Below are positions 17,286 through 26,068 of a DNA stretch of 64,000 nucleotides, piece by piece. The stretch comes from Paenibacillus cellulositrophicus (GTDB taxonomy: Bacteria; Bacillota; Bacilli; Paenibacillales; Paenibacillaceae), in contig NZ_CP045295.1 in assembly GCF_009363095.1 (NCBI RefSeq), positions 3,894,001 through 3,958,000 of the forward strand, in the 5' to 3' direction. Within the stretch, counting starts at the first letter, position 1. Every line of letters starts with the position of its first letter. Made by a program: the position numbers and the translations under genes. The notes under the pieces are model-generated. The model saw nothing but the letters and a program-made list of their open reading frames with translations. It was not told where the DNA came from and ran no database searches.

Positions 17286-17962
17286 TAAGAAGTCGCCTCC
17301 AATACATAGCCGACGCCCCGGATCGTGCTGATCCGCACCGAGGCGTTCAGGAACGCCAGCTTTTTCCGCAGAAACGAAATATACACTTCCACGTTATTGT
17401 GCTCCGCATCGGAGTCAAAACCCCACAGCTTCTCAATCATCTGCTCCTTGGACGTCACCGCCGACTTTCGCAGCATCAGCAGTTCGAGCAGCTCGCACTC
17501 CTTCAAAATCAGCTTCAGCTCCTTGCCGTTGCAGCTCAGCTTGAGCGTGGACGTGTTCAGCTCGATATCGCCGAATTTCAGGCCATCCTCGGGGACAACC
17601 TCGCCTTTGCGGCGCAGCGCAGCCCGGATCCGGGCAAGCAGCTCGCCCGTCGAGAACGGCTTGGCGACATAATCGTCGGCCCCGCAGTCCAGCCCCGTAA
17701 TCGTGTCCGAAATTTCGCCCTTGGCAGTGAGCATGATGACCGGCGTTGCGATGCCTTCGGCCCGGATCGTCTTCAGCAGCGTAATCCCGTCCATCCCCGG
17801 CAGCATGATATCGAGCAGCAGCAGATCATAGATTCCGCTGAGGGCGTTATCCAGTCCCGTCTGGCCGTCGTGGACGGCATCGACGGAGTAATGGTTTTTC
17901 TTCAAAATCTGGGTCAGTGCCTCGGCCAGGTTAACCTCGTCTTCCACTATTAATATCCGCAT
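17285..17962 (-). CDS. OmpR/PhoB-family response regulator
   Basis: 225 aa: receiver domain with phosphorylation site LLLDIMLPGMDG and the conserved Lys in YVAKPF, then a winged-helix DNA-binding domain (NNVEVYISFLRKKL, TIRGVGYVLE). ATG 17962 is nine bases from AAGGAG; an ATG at 17980 would place the ribosome site inside the gene. Repeats of ACCTTTAA in the divergent region (18023-18041, 18180-18187) have the 11-bp spacing expected for this class. Confidence 0.93.
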   Translation of the reverse strand: MRILIVEDEVNLAEALTQILKKNHYSVDAVHDGQTGLDNALSGIYDLLLLDIMLPGMDGITLLKTIRAEGIATPVIMLTAKGEISDTITGLDCGADDYVAKPFSTGELLARIRAALRRKGEVVPEDGLKFGDIELNTSTLKLSCNGKELKLILKECELLELLMLRKSAVTSKEQMIEKLWGFDSDAEHNNVEVYISFLRKKLAFLNASVRISTIRGVGYVLEATS

Positions 17963-18022
17963 GATCGTAATCTCCTTCATACTTCGGGTGAAGCGTTATT
18001 GTCTCTCTATGATAAGAAGCGA

Positions 18023-18041
18023 ACCTTTAATCAACCTTTAA
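18023..18041. promoter_or_regulatory. Candidate response-regulator box (direct repeat)
   Basis: ACCTTTAA occurs at 18023-18030 and 18034-18041, an 11-bp period typical of OmpR-family half-sites, about 60 bases upstream of the response-regulator start. Confidence 0.5.
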
Positions 18042-18179
18042 AGCCTTGAACGGCAGCCTTTCGGGCTGCGGCGAGACAGACCTGAACCTCAGCTCCTTCG
18101 CTTGTCCCTTATTGTACAATGGTGCACTTGTTTTGTAATCGGCATGTAAACGGTATGTTATCGCAATGTTTAAGATTCG

Positions 18180-18187
18180 TTAAAGGT
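18180..18187. promoter_or_regulatory. Third copy of the putative response-regulator half-site
   Basis: TTAAAGGT, the exact complement of ACCTTTAA, followed by TAAG, about 70 bases before the VTC gene. Confidence 0.35.
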
Positions 18188-18255
18188 TAAGCCATTAAGC
18201 TACAAACATGAAGGGCGATGAGCCTGGGTGAATCTGCATAAACGAAAGGAGCGGC

Positions 18256-19011
18256 ATGACGATGGCTATTGAAGTGTTTAACCGGTATGAGAACAAGTAT
18301 CTGATGGACACCAAGGCTTTTTACAACATTTACAACGACCTGATGGCATATATGGAACCGGATGAAAACAACAAGGATAACAAGTTCTACACCATCAGCA
18401 ACCTGTACTATGACACGGAGCATCATACGCTCATCCGTACAAGTTTGGCCAAGCCCAAATACCGGGAAAAGCTGCGGATCCGGTCGTACGGCGTGCCGGA
18501 GAGCGATGCCAAAGTATATCTGGAGCTGAAGAAGAAGGTGTTCGGCCTGGTGAACAAAAGAAGAACTTCGCTCAAGCTTCATGAGGCATACGAATTCGTC
18601 CGTACAGGGGTGCCGCCGGAGTTCCGGAAGGGCATGAACCGCCAGGTGGTCAGCGAAATCGAGTATTTTCTGAGCCGGTACGAGCTGAAACCGATGGTGT
18701 ATCTGGCATACGACCGCATCGCCTTGTTCTGCAAGGGAAACAGGGATCTGCGGATTACCTTCGACACCAACATCCGCTCGCGGCGTTACGATCTTGCGTT
18801 AGAGGCCGGGGATTATGGGGATCAGCTGATGGAGCGGGGACAGTGGCTGATGGAGGTCAAGGCCGAGAAGACCGTTCCGGTCTGGCTGTCCAAAATGCTC
18901 TCCGAGCATCAGATGTACCGTACAAGCTTCTCCAAATACGGGAACGAGTATAAGAAATCGATACGCCATGCTAATGCACCAGTTGTGGAAAGGGAGAGAG
19001 TTGTTTTATGA
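18256..19011 (+). CDS. VTC-domain polyphosphate polymerase-like protein
   Basis: Soluble 251-aa VTC domain, a triphosphate-tunnel fold that in yeast Vtc4 makes polyphosphate from ATP. Tunnel motifs seen: FNRYENKYLMD, KYREKLRIRSYG, KVYLELKKK, RITFDTNIRSRRYD and MEVKAEKTVPVWLSKML. Bacterial homologues lack membrane anchors of their own and are paired with DUF4956 membrane proteins, as here (ATGA overlap with the next gene). AAAGGAG precedes the ATG. Polyphosphate synthesis is inferred from the fold; tunnel proteins can also be hydrolases or cyclases. Confidence 0.88.
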   Translation: MTMAIEVFNRYENKYLMDTKAFYNIYNDLMAYMEPDENNKDNKFYTISNLYYDTEHHTLIRTSLAKPKYREKLRIRSYGVPESDAKVYLELKKKVFGLVNKRRTSLKLHEAYEFVRTGVPPEFRKGMNRQVVSEIEYFLSRYELKPMVYLAYDRIALFCKGNRDLRITFDTNIRSRRYDLALEAGDYGDQLMERGQWLMEVKAEKTVPVWLSKMLSEHQMYRTSFSKYGNEYKKSIRHANAPVVERERVVL

Positions 19012-19688
19012 TCGATTCTATTTTGAATTCGTCCGCTGCGGACACGACCTTATCGTTATCTCATGCGCTTCTGACGCTGGCCATCGCCATCGTGCTGGGT
19101 GCCATTATCAGCTTTACTTACATGAAAACACAGCCTGCCTATTCGCCGAGCTTCACCTTAACGATGATGGTGCTGCCGGCGATTGTGGCCATCATTATTA
19201 TGCTGATCGGCAGCAACATCGCCCGGGCATTCAGCCTGGCCGGCGCCTTCTCGATCATCCGGTTCCGGAGTGCGCCAGGAGATTCGAAGGACATCTCCTA
19301 TGTTCTGTTCTCAATGGCAGCCGGGTTGTCCGCAGGCGTTGGCGCTTTTGGCTATGCGGTTCTGTTTACAGTGATCCTCTGCGCGCTGATGTACGTCTTG
19401 AAGTTGATCAAATTTGGTACCCGCAAAGACGCGATCAAAACGCTCAAGGTGACCATCCCGGAAAACCTTGGTTATGAGGAGGCATTTGAGGAGATTTTCC
19501 GTAAGCACAACGTTGAATATGAACTGAAAAAGGTCAAAACTACCGAGCTCGGCAGCCTCTATGAGGTGGTCTACACGGTGAAAATGGGGCCGCAGACGAA
19601 CCAGAAGGAATTTCTGGACGCGATCCGGACTCGCAACGGCAATCTGGACATTACGCTGACGATGAACCCTGCGGTGCAGGAATATTAA
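19008..19688 (+). CDS. DUF4956 membrane protein
   Basis: 226 aa with four hydrophobic helices in the first ~130 residues (ALLTLAIAIVLGAIISFTYM, MMVLPAIVAIIIMLIGSNI, LFTVILCALMYVLKLI) containing the conserved FSLAGAFSIIRFRSAPGDSK loop, and a soluble C-terminal ferredoxin-like domain. The function is not established; the strict coupling with VTC proteins suggests it anchors the polymerase or provides a membrane conduit. It overlaps the VTC gene by four bases and precedes the lipoprotein by 19. Confidence 0.9.
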   Translation: MIDSILNSSAADTTLSLSHALLTLAIAIVLGAIISFTYMKTQPAYSPSFTLTMMVLPAIVAIIIMLIGSNIARAFSLAGAFSIIRFRSAPGDSKDISYVLFSMAAGLSAGVGAFGYAVLFTVILCALMYVLKLIKFGTRKDAIKTLKVTIPENLGYEEAFEEIFRKHNVEYELKKVKTTELGSLYEVVYTVKMGPQTNQKEFLDAIRTRNGNLDITLTMNPAVQEY

Positions 19689-19707
19689 ACGAAACGAGGT
19701 TGATCCG

Positions 19708-22260
19708 ATGAAACATTCCTATAAAACGAAATTTGCCGCGATTTTGATCCTGTCGGCCATGCTTGCCTCCGGATGCACGACCAATGCGGCGAGTAATACG
19801 ACGACAGCGGCGGACGGCACGGCGACCGAGGCGACGGAAACGACGACGGTCAATGTGAGCGAAGCGAACGCGAAGCTGGCCAGCCTGAAAATCAAGGATC
19901 TGGTGGAGTATGACGCCGACGATACCACGGTAGATTGGTCAGCCGGCGACTCCACGGTCATCAAGCTGAACGGGACGGACGTGACCGTGATGGGCGCAGG
20001 CGCAAAGTCCAGCGGAGGCGATGTAACCATATCCTCGGCCGGAACGTATGTGATCAGCGGCAAGCTGCAAGGCGGCAGTATTGTGGTCGATGCAGGTGAA
20101 GACGACGTCGTGCGTTTGGTGCTGAACGGAGCGCAAATCGCGAGCTCGGACAGCCCGGCGATCCAGGTTAAGCAAGCCAGCAAAACGGTGCTGACGCTGC
20201 CGGAAGGTACGCAGAATACGCTGTCGGACGGCACGAAGTATGCAGATACGTCCGATGAAGCGCCGACGGCGGCCCTGTTCAGCCAGGACGATCTGACGAT
20301 TAACGGCACCGGCCAGCTGACCGTGCAGGGGAATTACAAGGACGGCATCACCAGCAAGGACGATCTGAAAATCGTCAGCGGCACGCTGAGCGTCAACGCA
20401 GCCGACGACGGCATCATCGGCCGCGACCTGGCCGCTGTCAAAGCGGGCACGATCAACGTCAACGCCGGCGGGGACGGCTTCAAGACGACCTATGACGGGG
20501 ACAAGGACAAAGGGTACCTGCTTATTGAGGGCGGCACGTTCCATGTTGAATCCGGAAGCGACGGCTTTCAGGCGGCGGCTTCTCTGCTGATCACCGGCGG
20601 TACCTATGATGTGGTAACCGGCGGCGGCAGCGCGAACGCCGAGCCGCATCAGGAAGAAATGCCGATGCAGCGCCCTGGTTTCGGCGGCCAGTCAGGAGCG
20701 GTCGGACAGGGAGGTGAGTCCGGGGCCCAAGGCACAGACAGCGGCGCGGCTGCGGATTCGGTGAACGGCACCTCGGCATCGGCTTCGGCATCGGATAAGG
20801 ATTCCGCATCCCAAGTGAAAGATGACACCGCTGCGAGTACGAACAGCAGCAGTGGAACAGACGCGGATGCGGCGCAGACGGAGGATGAGGAAAGCGAGTC
20901 CACGAGCTCGAAAGGGCTCAAGTCAGAGGCAGGCATCGCTGTTTCGGACGGCACGTTCACAATCGACTCGGCGGACGATACGGTGCACAGCAATGGCAGC
21001 ATCCTCGTTTCCGGCGGTCAGCTGGATCTCGTGACCGGCGATGACGGCATTCACGGCGACGTATCGATCGTCATTTCCGGTGGGAAAGTGAACATCAAGA
21101 ACAGCTACGAAGGCATTGAGGCCGCGGATATCAGCATCGCCGGCGGCGAAGTGAACGTCGTCGCGAGCGATGACGGCGTGAATGCTTCTGACGGCAGCGG
21201 CAGCTCGGAAGGGCCGGGCGGCATGTTCGGCGGACAACCGCCGGCAGGCATGCCGGGACAGGCGCCGGATCAAGCGGCCGGCAGCCAAGGACAGACGGGC
21301 GATCAGGCGCAGTCCGGAACGTCTGCGCAAACGGGCAGCAGCTCGTCGTCCGGCACGGGCTCGGCGCAATCCGATGCACAGGCGAATGCGGGCAGCCAGG
21401 CGGCGCAAAGCGGGTCGGCTGACCAAAACGGCGCCCAGCAGCGTCCGGATGGCCAAGGGATGCCTGGCGGCCCTGGTGGAAGCACCGGCAACGCACAGCT
21501 GACGATCAGCGGCGGCTACCTGACGGTGAATGCGCAAGGCGACGGTTTGGATGCCAACGGCTCCATCACGATGACCGGAGGCACCGTGATCGTCAATGGT
21601 CCGACATCGGGCGGCAACGGCGCCCTTGATTATGACGGTACGTTCGAGCAGTCCGGCGGTCTGCTGGTTGCTGCGGGCAGCGCCGGTATGGCCCAAGCGC
21701 CATCCGAAAGCTCGTCGCAGCGCTCGGTGCTCATGACGTTCCCGAGCACGGTGAAGGCGGGCACGCTGGTGACGCTGGCCGACAGCGCAAGCACACCGGT
21801 CCTGAGCTTTACACCGGCTAAAGATATCCAGACCATCGTCATTTCCACGCCGGATCTGAAGTCCGGAGAGACCTACGCCTTCTACACGGGCGGCACCTCG
21901 ACAGGCACGTTGAAGGACGGTTTGTACACGGGCGGCAAGCTGACTGGCGGTACGAAGGTCGTCAGCTTCAAGCTCGGTGACACGGTCACGTATGTGAACG
22001 AGTCCGGCGTAACCACTGGCGGCGGTGGATTTGGCGGCGGCTTCGGCGGAGGCCGGGGTCCGGGAGGCAGAGGAGGAGCGAACGGTAGCGGATCAGGCGC
22101 GAGCGGTCAAAGCGGCGCATCCGGTACCAGCGGCAACGGCAGCACGCCCGGCAGCTCCAGCGACAGCACGTCCGGCAGCGGAACAAGCAGTACCGGACAG
22201 TCCGGAACGTCGGGCTCCGGCAGCTCGGATACTGCTGATACAGGCACATCCTCGATCTAA
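19708..22260 (+). CDS. Cthe_2159-like carbohydrate-binding beta-helix lipoprotein
   Basis: 850-aa surface lipoprotein: signal peptide with lipobox LASGC. The body has repeated beta-helix turns of the form G-G-x-hydrophobic-x-V-x-S-x-D-D-G (ISSAGTYVISGKLQGGSIVV, LLITGGTYDVVTGGGS, VSGGQLDLVTGDDGIHG), the pattern of the Cthe_2159 family that binds acidic polysaccharides with calcium. Three long Gly/Ser/Gln/Ala-rich insertions (residues ~310-405, ~495-600, ~770-850) split or terminate the helix and are likely flexible wall-spanning linkers. It is last gene of the VTC-DUF4956 operon; in other Firmicutes this trio is often accompanied by CotH, which is absent here. Confidence 0.85.
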   Translation: MKHSYKTKFAAILILSAMLASGCTTNAASNTTTAADGTATEATETTTVNVSEANAKLASLKIKDLVEYDADDTTVDWSAGDSTVIKLNGTDVTVMGAGAKSSGGDVTISSAGTYVISGKLQGGSIVVDAGEDDVVRLVLNGAQIASSDSPAIQVKQASKTVLTLPEGTQNTLSDGTKYADTSDEAPTAALFSQDDLTINGTGQLTVQGNYKDGITSKDDLKIVSGTLSVNAADDGIIGRDLAAVKAGTINVNAGGDGFKTTYDGDKDKGYLLIEGGTFHVESGSDGFQAAASLLITGGTYDVVTGGGSANAEPHQEEMPMQRPGFGGQSGAVGQGGESGAQGTDSGAAADSVNGTSASASASDKDSASQVKDDTAASTNSSSGTDADAAQTEDEESESTSSKGLKSEAGIAVSDGTFTIDSADDTVHSNGSILVSGGQLDLVTGDDGIHGDVSIVISGGKVNIKNSYEGIEAADISIAGGEVNVVASDDGVNASDGSGSSEGPGGMFGGQPPAGMPGQAPDQAAGSQGQTGDQAQSGTSAQTGSSSSSGTGSAQSDAQANAGSQAAQSGSADQNGAQQRPDGQGMPGGPGGSTGNAQLTISGGYLTVNAQGDGLDANGSITMTGGTVIVNGPTSGGNGALDYDGTFEQSGGLLVAAGSAGMAQAPSESSSQRSVLMTFPSTVKAGTLVTLADSASTPVLSFTPAKDIQTIVISTPDLKSGETYAFYTGGTSTGTLKDGLYTGGKLTGGTKVVSFKLGDTVTYVNESGVTTGGGGFGGGFGGGRGPGGRGGANGSGSGASGQSGASGTSGNGSTPGSSSDSTSGSGTSSTGQSGTSGSGSSDTADTGTSSI

Positions 22261-22308
22261 TGACCGGCACGAAGTAACGAGAATATGCGGTGATATGCAC
22301 GGGCAACG

Positions 22309-22340
22309 AAGAGCCCCCATTTTTAATGGGGGTTCTTTTT
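22309..22340 (+). terminator. Terminator of the VTC operon
   Basis: AAGAGCCCCCAT pairs with ATGGGGGTTCTT (one G-T pair) and is followed by T5. Confidence 0.9.
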
Positions 22341-22462
22341 GCCGTGGTGTGGCTGGATGCTGCCGAAGGGAGGTTGCTTTTTCCCCGAATGTTCGCTTTA
22401 CTATATACGAAAAAAGTACAGAATATTATATATTATAGATTGATTTACGGAGGTCCTTGGGA

Positions 22463-23128
22463 ATGGCGAAAACGATCGTGGAGAAGTTAAACCTGCAAAA
22501 ATATAATAAGACGGCGGTACTGCATCAACCGGAAGGGGAGGATCTGCTGGCCGGTCTGGAGTCGTATGATACCGAGCTGAAGGACGGCGGTTACGATCTG
22601 ATTTTCGCCTTTGTGCTCGATATGGAGTCTCTGCAAGGGCTTGTGCGGAAGGTGATTGACGGCAATCATCTGAACGAAGGGGGATATTTGTACGCAGCGT
22701 ATCCGAAAAAGGGAAACAAGGTGTATTCCACCTATATTCACAGGGACGAGCTTCTGGAAGGGTTAGGCGCGGATGAGAATGGATTTATTGGGACAAGCAG
22801 CATCAAATTTGCTCGCATGGTCGGATTGAACGACGTGTTTACGGTCGTCGGCCTCAAAGCGGAGAAGCCAAGCCAAAAGCAGCCGTCCTCCAAACCGAGC
22901 CAATCCGTTGGCGATTATGAAGCCTTGATTCCGGAGGTGGAGAAGGATCTTCAGGATGCCCCGGAGGTGCTTGCCTTCTACCAGTCCCTCACGCCGGGAT
23001 ACCGCCGGGATTGGGCCCGGTACATTTACAGCGCGGTACAAGAGGAGACCCGGGAGAAGCGGCGCGAGGATATGAAAACAGCGCTGGCGGCGGGCTATAA
23101 AACGATGGACTTGTATCGGAGAAGATAG
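22463..23128 (+). CDS. Two-domain protein: DUF3052-like N-terminus and YdeI/OmdA C-terminus
   Basis: 221 aa, cytosolic. Residues ~1-135 (TAVLHQPEGEDLLAGLES, LRKVIDGNHLNEGGYLYAAY pattern) resemble DUF3052-type domains. The last ~55 residues (FYQSLTPGYRRDWARYIYSA, EETREKRREDMKTALAAG) match the YdeI/OmpD-associated helical domain linked in E. coli to antimicrobial-peptide resistance. ACGGAGG is nine bases from ATG 22463. It is followed after 13 bp by a YjbR-type gene, so the two are co-transcribed. Confidence 0.75.
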   Translation: MAKTIVEKLNLQKYNKTAVLHQPEGEDLLAGLESYDTELKDGGYDLIFAFVLDMESLQGLVRKVIDGNHLNEGGYLYAAYPKKGNKVYSTYIHRDELLEGLGADENGFIGTSSIKFARMVGLNDVFTVVGLKAEKPSQKQPSSKPSQSVGDYEALIPEVEKDLQDAPEVLAFYQSLTPGYRRDWARYIYSAVQEETREKRREDMKTALAAGYKTMDLYRRR

Positions 23129-23141
23129 GAGGCGGGTTGCC

Positions 23142-23507
23142 ATGAAGACGAAGCAGGGTTTGGACATGCTGGAGCGGGTGAGGGGCATCTGCCGTCCGCT
23201 GCCGGAGGTGGAGGAGATTGTTGACGGCTTTGGCCACAACGTCATGAAAGTCAGAGGCAAAACGTTTGTCATGATGGGGGAGAACGAGGGCGTTCCGGGC
23301 CTTTCGTTCAAATCGACCAAGGAAGAGCAGTTCCTGCTGCTGCAGCAGGGAAGCTACGTTAAAACGCCTTATATCGGACACCACGGCTGGGTTTCCGTGG
23401 ATAAATCATCCGTCCCGAACTGGGACGAGCTGGCCGTACTGATCAAGGAGGCGTATCTGCTGGCGGCGCCCAAACGGTTGGTGAAGCAGGTCATCGAAGG
23501 CGCATAA
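23142..23507 (+). CDS. MmcQ/YjbR-family DNA-binding-fold protein
   Basis: 121 aa; YjbR fold, cytosolic, molecular role unknown. Recognised by LPEVEEIVDGFGHNVMKVRG, KTFVMMGEN and the C-terminal HHGWVSVD...LIKEAYLLAAPKRLV pattern. It lies 13 bp after the YdeI-like gene with AGGAGG upstream. Confidence 0.85.
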   Translation: MKTKQGLDMLERVRGICRPLPEVEEIVDGFGHNVMKVRGKTFVMMGENEGVPGLSFKSTKEEQFLLLQQGSYVKTPYIGHHGWVSVDKSSVPNWDELAVLIKEAYLLAAPKRLVKQVIEGA

Positions 23508-23641
23508 TTTTGGAGTTTAGCACAGAACTAGAAACATATTCCTTTCTCCGGACGTCTATAATCTAGGCGGCCCCTGGCAGATCGATTGAGCTAGGTTCGT
23601 CTGAGATGAGATAAAATTTCTGAGGGTAAGGAGAAGTTTCG

Positions 23642-25417
23642 ATGTCGACAAAAATCAAGTTAACGAGTTTGCTGCTGTCTGCGGCTTTGGTATGCGGGGC
23701 GGTACCGGCTTTTGCCGCGGAGAAGGCGGCTCCCAAGCCTCTAAGCCAAACCTTCGACAAGATGGTCATCATTCCTTATGATTATCACGGAAAAGCTTTT
23801 ATTAACGGGGAGAAGACTGACCTTTACGGTGATTATGACATCGTCCAGCGCAGCGGAAGGGTTCTGGTGCCGATCCGCCTGATGGGAACGCTGGCCTCGC
23901 AGTTCCGCTCCCAGGGTGAGTGGCAAACCATTTGGGAAGCGAAAAATCCGGATGACGTTACTTTTGTGAACTATGGGCTGAAGAAAACGATCAAGTTCAA
24001 AGTGAACAGCACCACAATGCTGGTGAATAACGAGTCCAAAAAAATGGACGTGGCTCCGCAGAAAATCGGTGGCCGGGTCGTTCTGCCCCTTAGAAGCGCA
24101 GCGGAGGCGCTGGGCAAAAATATCCAGTGGCTGGACGGTCTAATCGTGATGGGAGACGAAGTCGTTGACGAGAAGAGTGCCGAAACACTGGCTGTAAAAA
24201 ACCGCATTTTAACCCAACTAAAGGACACCCGGAAGCCGGTGACGGATGAAAAGGTACTGACGCCGATCACTAAATACGGAGACGCGCTGTACTATTATAA
24301 GCAGATCTATCAAAGCAGCGGCACTTTAGAACGGTTATATCGGAAGGCTGACGGCAAAAAGGAAGTTCAGGTTAACATTCCGGGGGAGCCGGCACTGCAC
24401 AGTGCTAAGGTCATCGGGCACGATCTGTATTTCGTATCGACGGTGAGCAACCAAGGGGTTCTGTATGCTTTGGACCTGACCAACAATAAAGTTCGGAAAG
24501 TGAGCTCGCTCGCAGATTGGAAGCCGTCGGACGGCTGGCTGCAGAATGTCTCGATGATTGACAATGAGCTGTACGTGAACCTTCATAGCGGCGATCTTAC
24601 GATGGGATCGGAGACATTGTATCGAGTCCTCAATGGTGCCCTGAAAGAGGTAACAGGTGCCAAAAGCTTGATCGGGCCTGTCAAGTCGGGTGATTTCCTG
24701 TATCAAGCCGACTTTAACATTATGGGCAAAACGGTCGATAACTTAAGCCGGGTTAATCTCAAGACTGGGGAGAATAAGGCGATCGGCCAGGACGACTTCG
24801 TCTATGCCATCAACCGGAAGCAGCATGACGGGGGCGGGACCAGCTATAGCGTTAATGATGCCATTTACGTCAAAGGGGGCTTTGTGTACGTGCTTGGATA
24901 CAAAGACAGCGATCCGAAGGATGAGGGCTCGGTGTACAAAGTCAACCCGTCTGACCAGACGCAGGTGAAGCTTACTCCTGCCGCCGGTCCGTTCTGGATG
25001 GTGGATAACCAGATTTATTATGTAGACGGTGCGACCGGTTATTTGGCCAAGACCGATGTGAACGGAGCAGAGCCAAAAACCGTGATCTCCAGAAAGGTGC
25101 TGAATGCCCAGCTGTTGAACGGCAGCTTGTACTACACCTCGAACGATGCCGGCAGTTCCTACGATCCGGGCGTGCTGTACCAATATAACTTTGCGACCGG
25201 CAAGGAAACCAAGCGCAGCGACAAGCCGTTGAGCTCGTACTACATCGGAAAAGACGCCATTTATTACCTGGCGAATGGCTATGATCCAGGTATATACAAG
25301 ATTGATGCGAAGGGGAATACCCGCCTGGTATCCGACCGGATTCAAACGGCAAAGCTTACGGATGAAGGTTTGGTGTACACCTTGACCTACAAGGAAGGGG
25401 TTTATTCGGTAAAATAA
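23642..25417 (+). CDS. Secreted protein with copper-amine-oxidase-like N-terminal domain and DUF5050-like propeller
   Basis: 591 aa. Signal peptide (KLTSLLLSAALVCGAVPAFA, cleavage before AEKAAP). Residues ~45-170 are a CAO-N-like 'stalk' domain (NGEKTDLYGD, GRVLVPIRLMGTL, KKMDVAPQKIGGRVVLPLRS), common in Paenibacillus surface proteins and not the enzyme itself. Residues ~205-591 repeat units of the type 'DLYFVS..NQGVLYALDLTN', 'IYYVDGATGYLAKTDVNG', a DUF5050-style beta-propeller. The role is probably extracellular binding or sensing. It is monocistronic with a terminator at 25431. Confidence 0.85.
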   Translation: MSTKIKLTSLLLSAALVCGAVPAFAAEKAAPKPLSQTFDKMVIIPYDYHGKAFINGEKTDLYGDYDIVQRSGRVLVPIRLMGTLASQFRSQGEWQTIWEAKNPDDVTFVNYGLKKTIKFKVNSTTMLVNNESKKMDVAPQKIGGRVVLPLRSAAEALGKNIQWLDGLIVMGDEVVDEKSAETLAVKNRILTQLKDTRKPVTDEKVLTPITKYGDALYYYKQIYQSSGTLERLYRKADGKKEVQVNIPGEPALHSAKVIGHDLYFVSTVSNQGVLYALDLTNNKVRKVSSLADWKPSDGWLQNVSMIDNELYVNLHSGDLTMGSETLYRVLNGALKEVTGAKSLIGPVKSGDFLYQADFNIMGKTVDNLSRVNLKTGENKAIGQDDFVYAINRKQHDGGGTSYSVNDAIYVKGGFVYVLGYKDSDPKDEGSVYKVNPSDQTQVKLTPAAGPFWMVDNQIYYVDGATGYLAKTDVNGAEPKTVISRKVLNAQLLNGSLYYTSNDAGSSYDPGVLYQYNFATGKETKRSDKPLSSYYIGKDAIYYLANGYDPGIYKIDAKGNTRLVSDRIQTAKLTDEGLVYTLTYKEGVYSVK

Positions 25418-25430
25418 ACCGATTCCGTTG

Positions 25431-25465
25431 GTCTGCCCGGGTAAACGGGCAGGCCATTTTATTTT
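25431..25465 (+). terminator. Terminator of the CAO-N/DUF5050 gene
   Basis: CTGCCCG (25433-25439) pairs with CGGGCAG (25446-25452), followed by ATTTTATTTT. Confidence 0.75.
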
Positions 25466-25486
25466 CCTGCAAAAGGAGTGACGACC

Positions 25487-25912
25487 ATGTATGAGCTGAA
25501 AACGAAAGAAACCGATGACAGCGTCCTCGCGTTCATCGAACAGGTGGAGCATCCCGGGAAGAAGCAGGATGCGTACTGGCTGCTGGACATTTTTACGGAA
25601 ACGACAGGGTATCCGGCGAAAATGTGGGGGCCGAGCATCATCGGCTTCGGTTCGTACCATTACAAGTATGCGTCAGGGCATGAAGGGGACGCGCCGCTCG
25701 TGGGCTTTTCACCCCGCAAAGCCAAGATCAGCCTCTATTTCGCGCCTGGAGAAGAACAGCGTGAAGCCCTCCTGAAGGACTTTGGCAAGCATACGTCAGG
25801 CAAAGGCTGCGTCTATATCAACAAGGTTGCGGATATTGATGCAGACGTGCTGAAGGCTCTGATCCGGCAGTCGGTAAAGCATTTACAAGAAACCTATCCG
25901 GCTGGGGAGTGA
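25487..25912 (+). CDS. DUF1801 domain protein
   Basis: 141 aa, cytosolic. The hallmark block is KQDAYWLLDIFTETTG...KMWGPSIIGFGSYHYKYASG, followed by FSPRKAKISLYFAPG and the C-terminal KLIRQSV-like helix. The function of the family is not established. AAAGGAG is eight bases from ATG 25487; a GTG at 25478 overlaps that site. Confidence 0.88.
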   Translation: MYELKTKETDDSVLAFIEQVEHPGKKQDAYWLLDIFTETTGYPAKMWGPSIIGFGSYHYKYASGHEGDAPLVGFSPRKAKISLYFAPGEEQREALLKDFGKHTSGKGCVYINKVADIDADVLKALIRQSVKHLQETYPAGE

Positions 25913-26068
25913 CGGCAGGCTGCCGGGGTCACAGAGCCGTGTCGATAGGCGGTAAAACTCGTGCAGAAGGTGGCGAAAATTAGCGAATTTTGCTAAAATA
26001 CTTCTTTCGTTTTGGCGGGACGCTCCTTTATACTTGCTCTATGAGTTTTGCTGCGCTGACAACAAGGA

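Noticed and set aside
23642-24200. Copper amine oxidase enzyme
   Set aside because: Only the CAO-N-like wall domain is present (here and at 44278-45315); there is no topaquinone catalytic domain.
24743-25660. 305-codon antisense frame across the CAO-N/DUF5050 and DUF1801 genes
   Set aside because: It spans a terminator and two real genes; no supporting motif.
25913-26068. c-di-GMP riboswitch before the MHYT-GGDEF-EAL gene
   Set aside because: None of the conserved GEMM core segments is found; only a short AT-rich dyad.
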